Below, one piece after another: positions 1 through 6,159 of a DNA stretch of 10,750 bases. Each line of letters opens with the position of its first letter. The stretch's first letter is position 1. Made by a program: the position numbers and the translations under genes. Source of the DNA: Thermocaproicibacter sp036741535 (GTDB taxonomy: Bacteria > Bacillota > Clostridia > Oscillospirales > Acutalibacteraceae); NCBI GenBank assembly GCA_036741535.1, contig DAINSB010000079.1:1-10750 (forward strand), read 5' to 3'. Under the pieces are notes generated by a model, which did no database searches, had not been told where the DNA came from, and saw only the letters and a program-made list of their open reading frames with translations.

Positions 1-179
1 CGTTCGACGGGCGCGGCAACTACAACATGGGCGTGAAGGAGCAGCTGATTTTCCCGGAGATCGACTACGACAAGATCGACAAGGTCCGCGGGATGGACAT
101 CTGCTTCGTGACGACGGCCAAAACCGACGAGGAATCCAGAGAGCTTTTAAAGCTGATGGGCGCCCCGTTCGCCAAGTAA
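1..179 (+). CDS. rplE: 50S ribosomal protein L5, C-terminal part
   Basis: This is the last 58 codons of L5, open at the left window edge with the frame starting at base 3 and a TAA stop. L5 (uL5) binds 5S rRNA in the central protuberance of the large subunit and contacts P-site tRNA. The visible residues include the family's typical C-terminal block: FDGRGNYNMGVKEQLIFPEI, then a pattern ending in GMDICFVTTAKTDEESRELL and LKLMGAPFAK. It lies directly upstream of the S14 gene with 12 nt between, the usual spc-operon order. Only the N-terminal two thirds are missing, because the window starts there; nothing suggests a broken gene. Confidence 0.97.
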   Translation, partial: FDGRGNYNMGVKEQLIFPEIDYDKIDKVRGMDICFVTTAKTDEESRELLKLMGAPFAK

Positions 180-191
180 GGAGGGGTTTTT

Positions 192-377
192 GTGGCCAAG
201 ACATCAATGAAAATCAAACAGCAGCGGCCGGCGAAATTTTCGTCCCGCGCGTACAACAGGTGCAAGATCTGTGGCAGGCCGCATGCCTATCTTCGCAAAT
301 TCGGCATCTGCCGTATCTGTTTCCGGGAGCTGGCCTACAAGGGCGAGATTCCCGGCGTAAAAAAGGCAAGCTGGTAA
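192..377 (+). CDS. rpsZ: 30S ribosomal protein S14, zinc-binding type Z
   Basis: A 61-residue S14 (uS14), the normal size for the short zinc-ribbon form. It sits in the head of the small subunit and is needed for late 30S assembly. Four cysteines, C24 and C27 (CKIC) and C40 and C43 (CRIC), form the zinc site. The end RELAYKGEIPGVKKASW is the family signature. The start is GTG at 192, seven bases after a strong GGAGG at 180-184; the encoded MAKTSMKIKQQRPAKF matches the family N-terminus, while the next in-frame ATG would remove five conserved residues. In Bacillus the zinc form is the standard copy and a cysteine-free paralogue replaces it under zinc shortage. No such paralogue is visible here. 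Confidence 0.97.
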   Translation: MAKTSMKIKQQRPAKFSSRAYNRCKICGRPHAYLRKFGICRICFRELAYKGEIPGVKKASW

Positions 378-401
378 AGGCTTTGCAAAGGAGGTAACGG
401 C

Positions 402-800
402 ATGCAAATCACGGACACCATTGCCGATCTGCTGACCCGCATCCGCAACGCCAGCACGGCGAAGCACGACACCGTGGAGATCCCCGCTTCCAACATGAAG
501 AAGGCCATTGTGCAGATTCTGGTCGAGGAAGGGTATCTCAAGAATTTCACGGTTGTGGACGACGGAAAACAGGGCATTATCAAAGTCAATCTGAAATACG
601 GCGAGGGCAAGACCACGGCCATCAACGGCCTGCAGCGGGTCTCGAAGCCGGGTCTTCGCATCTATTCCAGCGCCGAGGAGATGCCGCAGGTCATGAAGGG
701 CCTGGGCATCGCGATCGTTTCCACCTCCAGGGGAATCATGACTGACCGTCAGGCCCGCAAAGAGAAGGTGGGCGGCGAGGTCCTCGCGTTTATCTGGTAA
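402..800 (+). CDS. rpsH: 30S ribosomal protein S8
   Basis: A 132-residue S8 (uS8), the usual length. It binds helix 21 of 16S rRNA early in 30S assembly and organises the central domain. The N-terminus ITDTIADLLTRIRNA and the C-terminal GIMTDRQARKEKVGGEVLAF with a final tryptophan are diagnostic. The C-terminal SxSRGIMT block near residues 103-110 is the rRNA-binding face. The ATG at 402 follows AAAGGAGGTAA with good spacing. It lies 24 nt after rpsZ and 18 nt before rplF. In E. coli S8 represses the spc operon by binding the L5 leader region; that region lies outside this window, and I see no S8-site mimic in the part of rplE shown. Confidence 0.97.
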   Translation: MQITDTIADLLTRIRNASTAKHDTVEIPASNMKKAIVQILVEEGYLKNFTVVDDGKQGIIKVNLKYGEGKTTAINGLQRVSKPGLRIYSSAEEMPQVMKGLGIAIVSTSRGIMTDRQARKEKVGGEVLAFIW

Positions 801-818
801 AATAAGGGGGGCGCAGCA

Positions 819-1367
819 ATGTCGCGAATTGGAAGAAAACCCATAAATATTCCCGCCGGCGTCACCGTTTCGGTCGACGACAGCGTTGTAACGGTCAAAG
901 GGCCGAAAGGCACCCTGACCCACAAGGTCCACCGCAACATGGGCGTCGCGGTGGAGGGCGGCGAAGTGCACGTCACCCGGCCCGACGACGAAAAGGAAAA
1001 CAGGGCCCTGCACGGCACGACCCGCTCGATCATCAACAACATGGTGCTCGGCGTGACGCAGGGCTTCAAAAAGGAGCTCGAGGTCAACGGCGTCGGCTAC
1101 CGTGCGCAGAAGCAGGGCAAAAACCTCGTGATGACCCTCGGGTATTCCCATCCGGTGACGGTCCCGGAAACAGACGGCATCACCATCGAGTGCCCGGCGG
1201 CCAATAAGATCGTCATCCTCGGCCCGGATAAGCAGCAGGTCGGCCAGTTTGCCGCAGAGGTCCGCTTGAAACGCCCGCCCGAGCCGTACAAGGGCAAGGG
1301 GATCAAGTACGTCGGCGAACACATCCGCCGCAAGGAAGGCAAAGCCGGCAAAGGCGCCAAGAAGTAA
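819..1367 (+). CDS. rplF: 50S ribosomal protein L6
   Basis: A 182-residue L6 (uL6), close to the typical 178-180. It lies near the sarcin-ricin loop and the factor-binding site of the 50S subunit. Two L6 repeats are visible, roughly residues 11-82 and 90-164. The first carries VTVKGPKGTL. The second contains GVGYRAQKQGKNLVMTLGYS and the signature RPPEPYKGKGIKYVGE near residues 152-167. The tail after it is rich in lysine and glycine (KEGKAGKGAKK), slightly longer than usual and probably flexible. The ATG at 819 follows an AAGGGGGG Shine-Dalgarno, which is G-rich rather than the GGAGG used by most neighbours. Intergenic gaps are 18 nt upstream and 14 nt downstream. Confidence 0.97.
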   Translation: MSRIGRKPINIPAGVTVSVDDSVVTVKGPKGTLTHKVHRNMGVAVEGGEVHVTRPDDEKENRALHGTTRSIINNMVLGVTQGFKKELEVNGVGYRAQKQGKNLVMTLGYSHPVTVPETDGITIECPAANKIVILGPDKQQVGQFAAEVRLKRPPEPYKGKGIKYVGEHIRRKEGKAGKGAKK

Positions 1368-1381
1368 GGAGTGAATCGCAA

Positions 1382-1741
1382 ATGGTGAACAAGGCCGATA
1401 CCAATGTGGCAAGGAAGCGGCGCCACAAAAGGGTGCGCGGCAAGATTTCCGGCACGGCAGAGTGCCCGCGCCTGAACGTATTTCGCTCTGCCAGCAACAT
1501 CTACGCCCAGATCGTCGACGACATGAAGGGCGTCACGCTGGTTGCGGCTTCTTCGCTGGACAAGGAGTTTGAAGGCACCGGCGGAAACAAGGAAGCGGCC
1601 CGCAAAGTGGGCCAAATGATCGCCAAACGCGCGGTCGAAAAGGGGATCGCCCAGGTCGTGTTCGACCGCGGCGGCTACCTGTACCACGGCCGCGTCAAAG
1701 AACTGGCCGAAGGCGCCCGCGAGGGCGGCCTCAAATTCTGA
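1382..1741 (+). CDS. rplR: 50S ribosomal protein L18
   Basis: A 119-residue L18 (uL18), the usual bacterial length. With L5 it attaches 5S rRNA to the large subunit. The basic N-terminus (RKRRHKRVRGKISGTAECPR) is the 5S-binding region, followed by LNVFRSASNIYAQIVDD. The end contains VVFDRGGYLYHGRVKELAEG and AREGGLKF, the C-terminal family signature. The start is ATG at 1382 with GTG as the second codon; AAGGAGTG lies just upstream at the end of rplF. It lies 14 nt after rplF and 19 nt before rpsE, in the normal spc order. Confidence 0.97.
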   Translation: MVNKADTNVARKRRHKRVRGKISGTAECPRLNVFRSASNIYAQIVDDMKGVTLVAASSLDKEFEGTGGNKEAARKVGQMIAKRAVEKGIAQVVFDRGGYLYHGRVKELAEGAREGGLKF

Positions 1742-1760
1742 AGAGAGAGGAGGAAATCTT

Positions 1761-2261
1761 TTGGCTAGATACCAACAGTCCGATGATGAATACAAAGAGC
1801 ACGTCGTCGCCATCAACCGCGTTTCCAAAACCGTAAAGGGCGGCCGCATCTTCAAGTTCGCCGCGCTCGTCGTCGTGGGCGACGGGAAAGGCACCGTCGG
1901 CTTCGGAATCGGCAAGGCCGGCGAGGTCCCGGACGCCATCCGCAAGGGCATTGAAGACGCGAAGAAGAATCTCGTGAAGATCTCTCTGCGCGGCTCGACC
2001 ATCCCGCACGAGATCATCGGGGCGTACGGCGCCGGCAGAGTGCTGATGAAGCCCGCCGCGCCCGGCACCGGCGTCATCGCCGGCGGCCCGGTCCGCGCTG
2101 TCGTGGAGGCCGCGGGCATCCGCGACATCCGCACGAAGGCCCTCCGCTCGAACAACCCGTGCAACGTGGTCCGCGCGACCATGGACGGCATGACCAGACT
2201 GCGCAACGCGCAGCAGGTCGCCGCGAGGCGGGGCAAGTCGGTGAAGGAAATTTTCGCATAA
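1761..2261 (+). CDS. rpsE: 30S ribosomal protein S5
   Basis: A 166-residue S5 (uS5), standard size. It lines the mRNA entry channel and affects decoding fidelity. The N-terminal double-stranded-RNA-binding fold spans about residues 11-75. The loop KTVKGGRIFKF (23-33) is where spectinomycin-resistance changes occur in the family, and it looks wild type. GDGKGTVGFGIGKAGEVPDA follows. The C-terminal domain has PAAPGTGVIAGGPVR (98-112) and the SNNPCNVVRA block. The start is TTG at 1761, seven bases after GGAGG (1749-1753); MARYQQSDDEYKEHVVAINR aligns with the family start and no ATG fits better. The weak start codon is compensated by the strong Shine-Dalgarno. Confidence 0.96.
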   Translation: MARYQQSDDEYKEHVVAINRVSKTVKGGRIFKFAALVVVGDGKGTVGFGIGKAGEVPDAIRKGIEDAKKNLVKISLRGSTIPHEIIGAYGAGRVLMKPAAPGTGVIAGGPVRAVVEAAGIRDIRTKALRSNNPCNVVRATMDGMTRLRNAQQVAARRGKSVKEIFA

Positions 2262-2277
2262 GGAGGGCTCAAGCAAG

Positions 2278-2457
2278 ATGGCGCAGTTGAAAGTAACGCT
2301 GGTCAAAAGCCTGATCGGCGCGAAAAAAGACCAGATTGCAACCGCCCGCGCCCTTGGTCTTTCCAAAATCGGCGACGTGTCGGTTCAGCCCGACAACAAC
2401 CAGACCAAAGGCAAGGTGGCCAAGATCATCCACCTCATCGAGGTAAGCAATGCGTAA
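2278..2457 (+). CDS. rpmD: 50S ribosomal protein L30
   Basis: A 59-residue L30 (uL30), the usual bacterial size, with ATG at 2278 and TAA at 2455-2457. It is a small protein of the large-subunit surface, present in many but not all bacteria. The translation begins MAQLKVTLVKSLIGAKKDQI, continues with ATARALGLSKIGDVSVQPDN, and ends with KVAKIIHLIEVSNA. This matches the family pattern LKVTLxKSxIG, then ALGLxKxxxxV, then Vxxxx.LxxV. An AAGGAGG at the rpsE stop codon serves as ribosome binding site, about nine bases from the ATG. It fills the gap between rpsE and rplO exactly as expected in the spc operon. Confidence 0.96.
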   Translation: MAQLKVTLVKSLIGAKKDQIATARALGLSKIGDVSVQPDNNQTKGKVAKIIHLIEVSNA

Positions 2458-2475
2458 GCAAGGAGGTGCGAGCAA

Positions 2476-2916
2476 ATGAAGTTGAACGATCTGACTGCGG
2501 TTCCGGGTTCCAGAAAGGTGCGCAAGCGCATCGGCAGGGGCATCGGCTCCGGCCAGGGCAAGACCGCAGGGAAGGGCAGCAAGGGCCAGAAGGCCAGGTC
2601 CGGCGGGTCCATCCGCCCCGGCTTTGAAGGCGGCCAGATGCCTCTGCAGCGCCGGGTTCCGAAACGCGGCTTTGTCAGCATTTTCGGAAAAGACATCCAT
2701 ATCGTCAATATCGGTTCTCTTGAAAAATTTGAAGACGGGGCCACGGTGGACACCAAGGCGCTCGTCGATGCCGGGATTGTCAGCCAATGCGGCGACGGGA
2801 TCAAGGTTCTGGGCAACGGCAAACTGACAAAGAAGCTGACGGTGAAAGCCGCCGCGTTTTCCGGCTCTGCAAAACAGAAGATCGAAGCTGCCGGCGGGAA
2901 GGCAGAGGTGATCTGA
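2476..2916 (+). CDS. rplO: 50S ribosomal protein L15
   Basis: A 146-residue L15 (uL15), normal length. It is a late-assembling large-subunit protein with a long basic extension that threads into 23S rRNA. The glycine- and lysine-rich N-terminal extension is clear at about residues 16-45 (RKRIGRGIGSGQGKTAGKG and on to KGQKARSGG), followed by RPGFEGGQMPLQRRVPKRGF. The globular C-terminal part is about residues 70-146 and ends with AAGGKAEVI. The ATG at 2476 follows AAGGAGGTG. The last codons contain AGAGGTG, which serves as the Shine-Dalgarno for secY; only one base separates the two genes, so their translation is probably coupled. Confidence 0.97.
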   Translation: MKLNDLTAVPGSRKVRKRIGRGIGSGQGKTAGKGSKGQKARSGGSIRPGFEGGQMPLQRRVPKRGFVSIFGKDIHIVNIGSLEKFEDGATVDTKALVDAGIVSQCGDGIKVLGNGKLTKKLTVKAAAFSGSAKQKIEAAGGKAEVI

Positions 2917-2917
2917 T

Positions 2918-4249
2918 TTGTTCAAGACACTCAAGAACGCCTGGGCCATTCCGGACCTGCGCAAAAAGATCCTTTTCACCCTGTTCATCATCGTGATTTT
3001 CCGGTTCGGCTCTGCCATTCCGGTGCCGTTCCTCAACACGGAGGCCCTGAAGGGCCTGATGAGCGAGGTCGGCGCGGCCGGGACCGCCCTAAGCTACCTC
3101 GACACCCTCTCCGGCGGCGCGTTCGCACAGGCGACGCTGTTCGCCATGAGCGTCACGCCGTATATCAACAGCAGCATTGTGATCCAGCTTCTCACCGTCG
3201 CCATCCCCTCGCTGGAGCGCATGGCGAAGGAAGGGGAAGAGGGCCGCAAGAGGCTCGGCGCCATCACGCGCTATGTGACCGTGATCCTCGCGCTGATCCA
3301 GGGCATTTCTTACTATTTCTACCTGCGCAACAGCTCGTACCAGGGCACCCCCATCGTGAAATACACCACGGGCGGGAGCGCGGCCTTTGCGGGCATCGTG
3401 ATCGTGCTGACGTTCACAGCGGGCGCCGCGCTGATGATGTGGCTCGGCGAGCAGATCAACCAGCACGGCATCGGGAACGGCATTTCCATCCTGCTGTTCG
3501 CGGGCATCGTCGCGAGGATGCCGCACGTGTTCAACACCCTCGGCACGTTCTGGAACGCGGCGGGGCAGGACCCGGCGAGCTACGGCAAGTACTACTTCCT
3601 GGTGCCGCTGTTCGTGGTGCTGTTCCTCGTCATGATGTTCGTCATCGTCTATATGTACGATTCCGAGCACCGCATCCCGGTCCAGTACGCGAAGCGCATG
3701 GTCGGCCGCAAGATGTATGGCGGCCAGAGCAGCCATATCCCGATCAAGATCGGCCTTTCGGGCGTCATGCCGATCATCTTCGCAAGCTCCATCCTGATCA
3801 TCCCGAGCACCATCGAGTTCTTTCTGGGTGACCGGGTCCAGGGTTTCTGGAAGAGCTTTTTCGACGCGTTCTCCACAACGGGGTGGGTTTATTCCATTCT
3901 GTATTTCATCTTGATCATCGTTTTTGCCTTTTTCTACATGTCGATCCAGTATAATCCAATTGAGATGGCCAATAATCTTCGTCAGAGCAACGGCACGATC
4001 CCGGGCATCCGGCCCGGCAAGCCCACTTCCGACTATATCGCGAAGATCATTTCCAAGGTGACGTTCATCGGTTCGCTGTTCCTCGCTTTCATCGCGCTGA
4101 TGCCGATCATTTTCGGCGCGTCGACCGGGATGAGGAACCTCTCGATCGGTGGCACGTCCCTGCTGATCCTCGCGGGTGTCGCGCTGGAGACGATCCAGCA
4201 GTTGGAATCTCAGATGATGATGAGGCACTACAAGGGCTTTCTGGACTGA
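2918..4249 (+). CDS. secY: Protein translocase channel subunit SecY
   Basis: A 443-residue SecY, the pore-forming subunit of the SecYEG translocon in the cytoplasmic membrane. Ten hydrophobic segments are visible, starting near residue 18 and ending near 425. Diagnostic blocks are FRFGSAIPVPFLN (28-40), TPYINSSIVIQLL (80-92, pore/plug region and TM2), GEQINQHGIGNGIS (177-190), the cytoplasmic loop YAKRMVGRKMYGGQSSHIPIK (257-277), and NGTIPGIRPGKPT (358-370), the loop that contacts SecA and the ribosome. The start is TTG at 2918, one base after the rplO stop; MFKTLKNAWAIPDLRKKI matches the family start exactly. Its place among ribosomal genes is typical of Firmicutes. Confidence 0.97.
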   Translation: MFKTLKNAWAIPDLRKKILFTLFIIVIFRFGSAIPVPFLNTEALKGLMSEVGAAGTALSYLDTLSGGAFAQATLFAMSVTPYINSSIVIQLLTVAIPSLERMAKEGEEGRKRLGAITRYVTVILALIQGISYYFYLRNSSYQGTPIVKYTTGGSAAFAGIVIVLTFTAGAALMMWLGEQINQHGIGNGISILLFAGIVARMPHVFNTLGTFWNAAGQDPASYGKYYFLVPLFVVLFLVMMFVIVYMYDSEHRIPVQYAKRMVGRKMYGGQSSHIPIKIGLSGVMPIIFASSILIIPSTIEFFLGDRVQGFWKSFFDAFSTTGWVYSILYFILIIVFAFFYMSIQYNPIEMANNLRQSNGTIPGIRPGKPTSDYIAKIISKVTFIGSLFLAFIALMPIIFGASTGMRNLSIGGTSLLILAGVALETIQQLESQMMMRHYKGFLD

Positions 4250-4270
4250 GTGAAAAGGGAGTGTGCAAAA

Positions 4271-4900
4271 ATGAACGTGATTTTTCTCGGCGCACCCGGT
4301 GCGGGCAAGGGCACCCAGGCTGAGATCCTTGCCAAGAAGCTGAATATTCCGACAATTTCGACAGGCAATATCATTCGCGACGCGCTGAAAAGCGGCACGG
4401 AAATGGGCCTGAAGGCGAAGGCTTTCACGGAAGCCGGCAAGCTCGTTCCGGACGAAGTGGTCATCGGCATCGTCCGCGACCGCATCGGGCGGGGCGACTG
4501 CAAGGCCGGCTTCATTCTGGACGGTTTTCCCCGGACCATTCCCCAGGCCGAGGCGCTGGATAAAATGGTCAGGATCGACCGGGTCATCGACATCGAGGTG
4601 CCCGAAGACGTGATCCTGCAGCGTTTGTCCGGCCGCCGCGTGTGCGGCAGATGCGGCGCCCCCTACAACGTCTACAACAGCAAACCGAAGGTAGACGGGG
4701 TGTGCGACATCTGCGGCGGCGCCCTTGTTCAGCGCAAGGATGACCAGCCCGAGACGGTTCAGGCGAGGCTGCAGGTCTACCACGAGCAGACGGAACCGCT
4801 GATCGGGTACTATAAAAACCAGAGCAAGCTCTGCATCGTGCACGGCACAAACGACAAGGCTGCGACGGCGCAAAAAATTTTCGATGCAGTAGAGGCGTGA
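4271..4900 (+). CDS. adk: Adenylate kinase, zinc-LID type
   Basis: A 209-residue adenylate kinase catalysing AMP + ATP = 2 ADP in the cytoplasm. The P-loop is GAPGAGKGT at residues 7-15. The AMP site contains ISTGN (29-33) and FILDGFPRT (81-89). The LID carries a zinc site of four cysteines, C125/C128 (CGRC) and C145/C148 (CDIC), as in many Gram-positive enzymes. Position 33 is Asn where many adenylate kinases have Asp (TGD). The start chosen is ATG 4271, nine bases after AAGGGAG, because MNVIFLGAPGAGKGT is the family N-terminus. An in-frame GTG at 4250 would add seven unconserved residues and leave no Shine-Dalgarno. It lies between secY and map, as in Bacillus. Confidence 0.97.
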   Translation: MNVIFLGAPGAGKGTQAEILAKKLNIPTISTGNIIRDALKSGTEMGLKAKAFTEAGKLVPDEVVIGIVRDRIGRGDCKAGFILDGFPRTIPQAEALDKMVRIDRVIDIEVPEDVILQRLSGRRVCGRCGAPYNVYNSKPKVDGVCDICGGALVQRKDDQPETVQARLQVYHEQTEPLIGYYKNQSKLCIVHGTNDKAATAQKIFDAVEA

Positions 4901-4903
4901 AGC

Positions 4904-5656
4904 ATGATTGTTCTGAAGACGAGCAGGGAGCTTAAAATCATGCGCGAAGCGGGCAGGATCGCCGCAAACGCATTGAAGGCAGCCGGGGCCGCGATCGAGC
5001 CGGGGGTTTCCACCTGGGAGATCGACCGCGTCGCCCGCCGGTATATCGAGGGGCACGGGGCAAAACCGACCTTCCTCGGGTACGGCGGATTTCCGGCGAG
5101 CGCCTGTGTTTCCATCAATAACGTGGTCATCCATGGCATACCGAGCAAAAACCGGATCGTAAAAGAGGGCGACATCGTCAGCATCGATGTCGGCGCGACC
5201 TATCAGGGATTTGTCGGCGACAACGCGTGGACCTTCCCCTGCGGAAAGGTCAGCAAAGAGGCGCAGGCCCTGATGGACGCGACGCGCGAAAGCCTGATGG
5301 AGGGCATCAAAGCCGCGGTTGCGGGGAACCGCATCGGCGACGTCGGCAGCGCGGTCCAGCGGTATGCCGAAGCTCGCGGCTACTCGGTGGTACGGTCTTT
5401 CGTCGGCCACGGAGTAGGCGCGAAAATGCATGAAGACCCCAGTGTTCCCAATTACGGCACGCCCGGCAGGGGCGTGCGCCTGTTGCCCGGCATGACCATC
5501 GCCATCGAGCCGATGGTAAACCAGGGCGTGAAAGAAGTGAAAACGCTGAATGACGGCTGGACGACGGTCACCGCCGACGGAAAGCTCTCGGCGCATTTTG
5601 AAAAGAGCATCGCCATCACCCAGAACGGCCCTGTCATCTTGACGATGCCGGATTAG
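4904..5656 (+). CDS. map: Type I methionine aminopeptidase
   Basis: A 250-residue MetAP type Ia. It removes the initiator methionine from new proteins whose second residue is small, after deformylation. All active-site residues are present: metal ligands D95 (in VSIDVGA), D106 (GFVGDNAWT), H169 (SFVGHGVG), E202 (AIEPMV) and E233 (HFEKS), with H77 and H176 as the conserved substrate-contacting histidines. There is no zinc-finger N-terminal extension and no SH3-ligand insert, so it is the short bacterial form. The start ATG is 3 nt after the adk stop, with a weak GAGG inside the adk end, so it probably depends on coupled translation. Grouping with infA and ribosomal genes is usual. Confidence 0.97.
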   Translation: MIVLKTSRELKIMREAGRIAANALKAAGAAIEPGVSTWEIDRVARRYIEGHGAKPTFLGYGGFPASACVSINNVVIHGIPSKNRIVKEGDIVSIDVGATYQGFVGDNAWTFPCGKVSKEAQALMDATRESLMEGIKAAVAGNRIGDVGSAVQRYAEARGYSVVRSFVGHGVGAKMHEDPSVPNYGTPGRGVRLLPGMTIAIEPMVNQGVKEVKTLNDGWTTVTADGKLSAHFEKSIAITQNGPVILTMPD

Positions 5657-5668
5657 GGGGGTCGCGCG

Positions 5669-5935
5669 ATGGATTTCGTCAGAGGGCTGGTGGTCCGGTC
5701 TTCGGCGGGACGCGACAGGGGCTCGTTTCTGGTGGTGCTTGCGGTCGATTCTTCGTCCGCCGTCGTGTGCGACGGAAAGCGCCGCCCGCTGGAGCACCCC
5801 AAAAAAAAGAACCTGAAGCATCTGGCCGCGACCGGAACCCTGCTGCCCGAAACCCGGATGCAGACAAACCGTGAGATCCGAAGGGCCCTGGGCGGGTTCG
5901 GTACCGAGGGACCGCTTTCCAGACGAGGAGGCTGA
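5669..5935 (+). CDS. KOW-domain RNA-binding protein, L14e-like
   Basis: An 88-residue basic protein of the KOW-domain family annotated as L14e/L6e/L27e-like in many Firmicutes. Its exact function is not established to my knowledge; RNA or ribosome binding is inferred from the fold and the operon. The N-terminal KOW/SH3-like barrel covers about residues 4-50: GLVVRSSAGRDRGSFLVVLA, then VVCDGKRRPLEHPKKKNLKH. The tail (62-88) is less conserved and basic. The start ATG follows GGGGGG next to the map stop. A run of eight A's at 5801-5808 lies in the PKKKN codons. The last codons (RRGG) contain AGGAGG, which is the Shine-Dalgarno for infA five bases downstream. Confidence 0.9.
   Translation: MDFVRGLVVRSSAGRDRGSFLVVLAVDSSSAVVCDGKRRPLEHPKKKNLKHLAATGTLLPETRMQTNREIRRALGGFGTEGPLSRRGG
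5926..5931 (+). promoter_or_regulatory. Shine-Dalgarno of infA inside the KOW gene
   Basis: AGGAGG lies within the final Arg-Gly-Gly codons of the KOW gene, nine bases before the TTG start of infA. It settles the infA start and implies that ribosomes finishing the KOW gene deliver or expose this site. Confidence 0.8.
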
Positions 5936-5940
5936 TTCTA

Positions 5941-6159
5941 TTGTCGAAACAGGACGTAATTGAAACCGAAGGCATCGTGACCGAGGCTTTGCCGAACGCC
6001 ATGTTTACGGTGGAGCTTCCCAATCACCACACCATTCTTGCGCATATCTCGGGAAAGCTCCGCATGAACTTCATCCGCATCCTGCCGGGCGACAAGGTGA
6101 CCATCGAACTGTCACCTTACGACCTGACGCGCGGGCGCATCACATGGCGTTCCAAATAG
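5941..6159 (+). CDS. infA: Translation initiation factor IF-1
   Basis: A 72-residue IF-1, the standard length. It binds the 30S A site during initiation and assists IF-2 and IF-3. It is a single S1-like OB fold. Signature stretches are EGIVTEALPNAMFTVELPN (10-28), LAHISGKLRMNFIRILPGDK (about 33-52) and VTIELSPYDLTRGRITWR (53-70). The start is TTG at 5941, nine bases after AGGAGG at 5926-5931; MSKQDVIETEG aligns with the family start. It is the last gene before a 196-nt structured interruption, so it may be expressed with the spc part while rpmJ onward is separately controlled. Confidence 0.97.
   Translation: MSKQDVIETEGIVTEALPNAMFTVELPNHHTILAHISGKLRMNFIRILPGDKVTIELSPYDLTRGRITWRSK

Noticed and set aside
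1..179. S8 repressor site in the rplE region, as in E. coli
   Set aside because: The E. coli site lies near the start of rplE, which is outside the window, and no 16S helix-21-like structure is evident in the visible end of the gene.
4250..4270. Upstream GTG start for adk
   Set aside because: It would add seven residues before the conserved MNVIFLGAPG start, overlap the Shine-Dalgarno AAGGGAG, and has no ribosome binding site of its own.
3089..5821. Very long open frame (about 910 codons) on the - strand opposite secY, adk and map
   Set aside because: It is a codon-bias shadow of GC-rich genes on the + strand. The translation is rich in Arg, His, Asp and Ala without any recognisable domain, and the + strand genes are certain.
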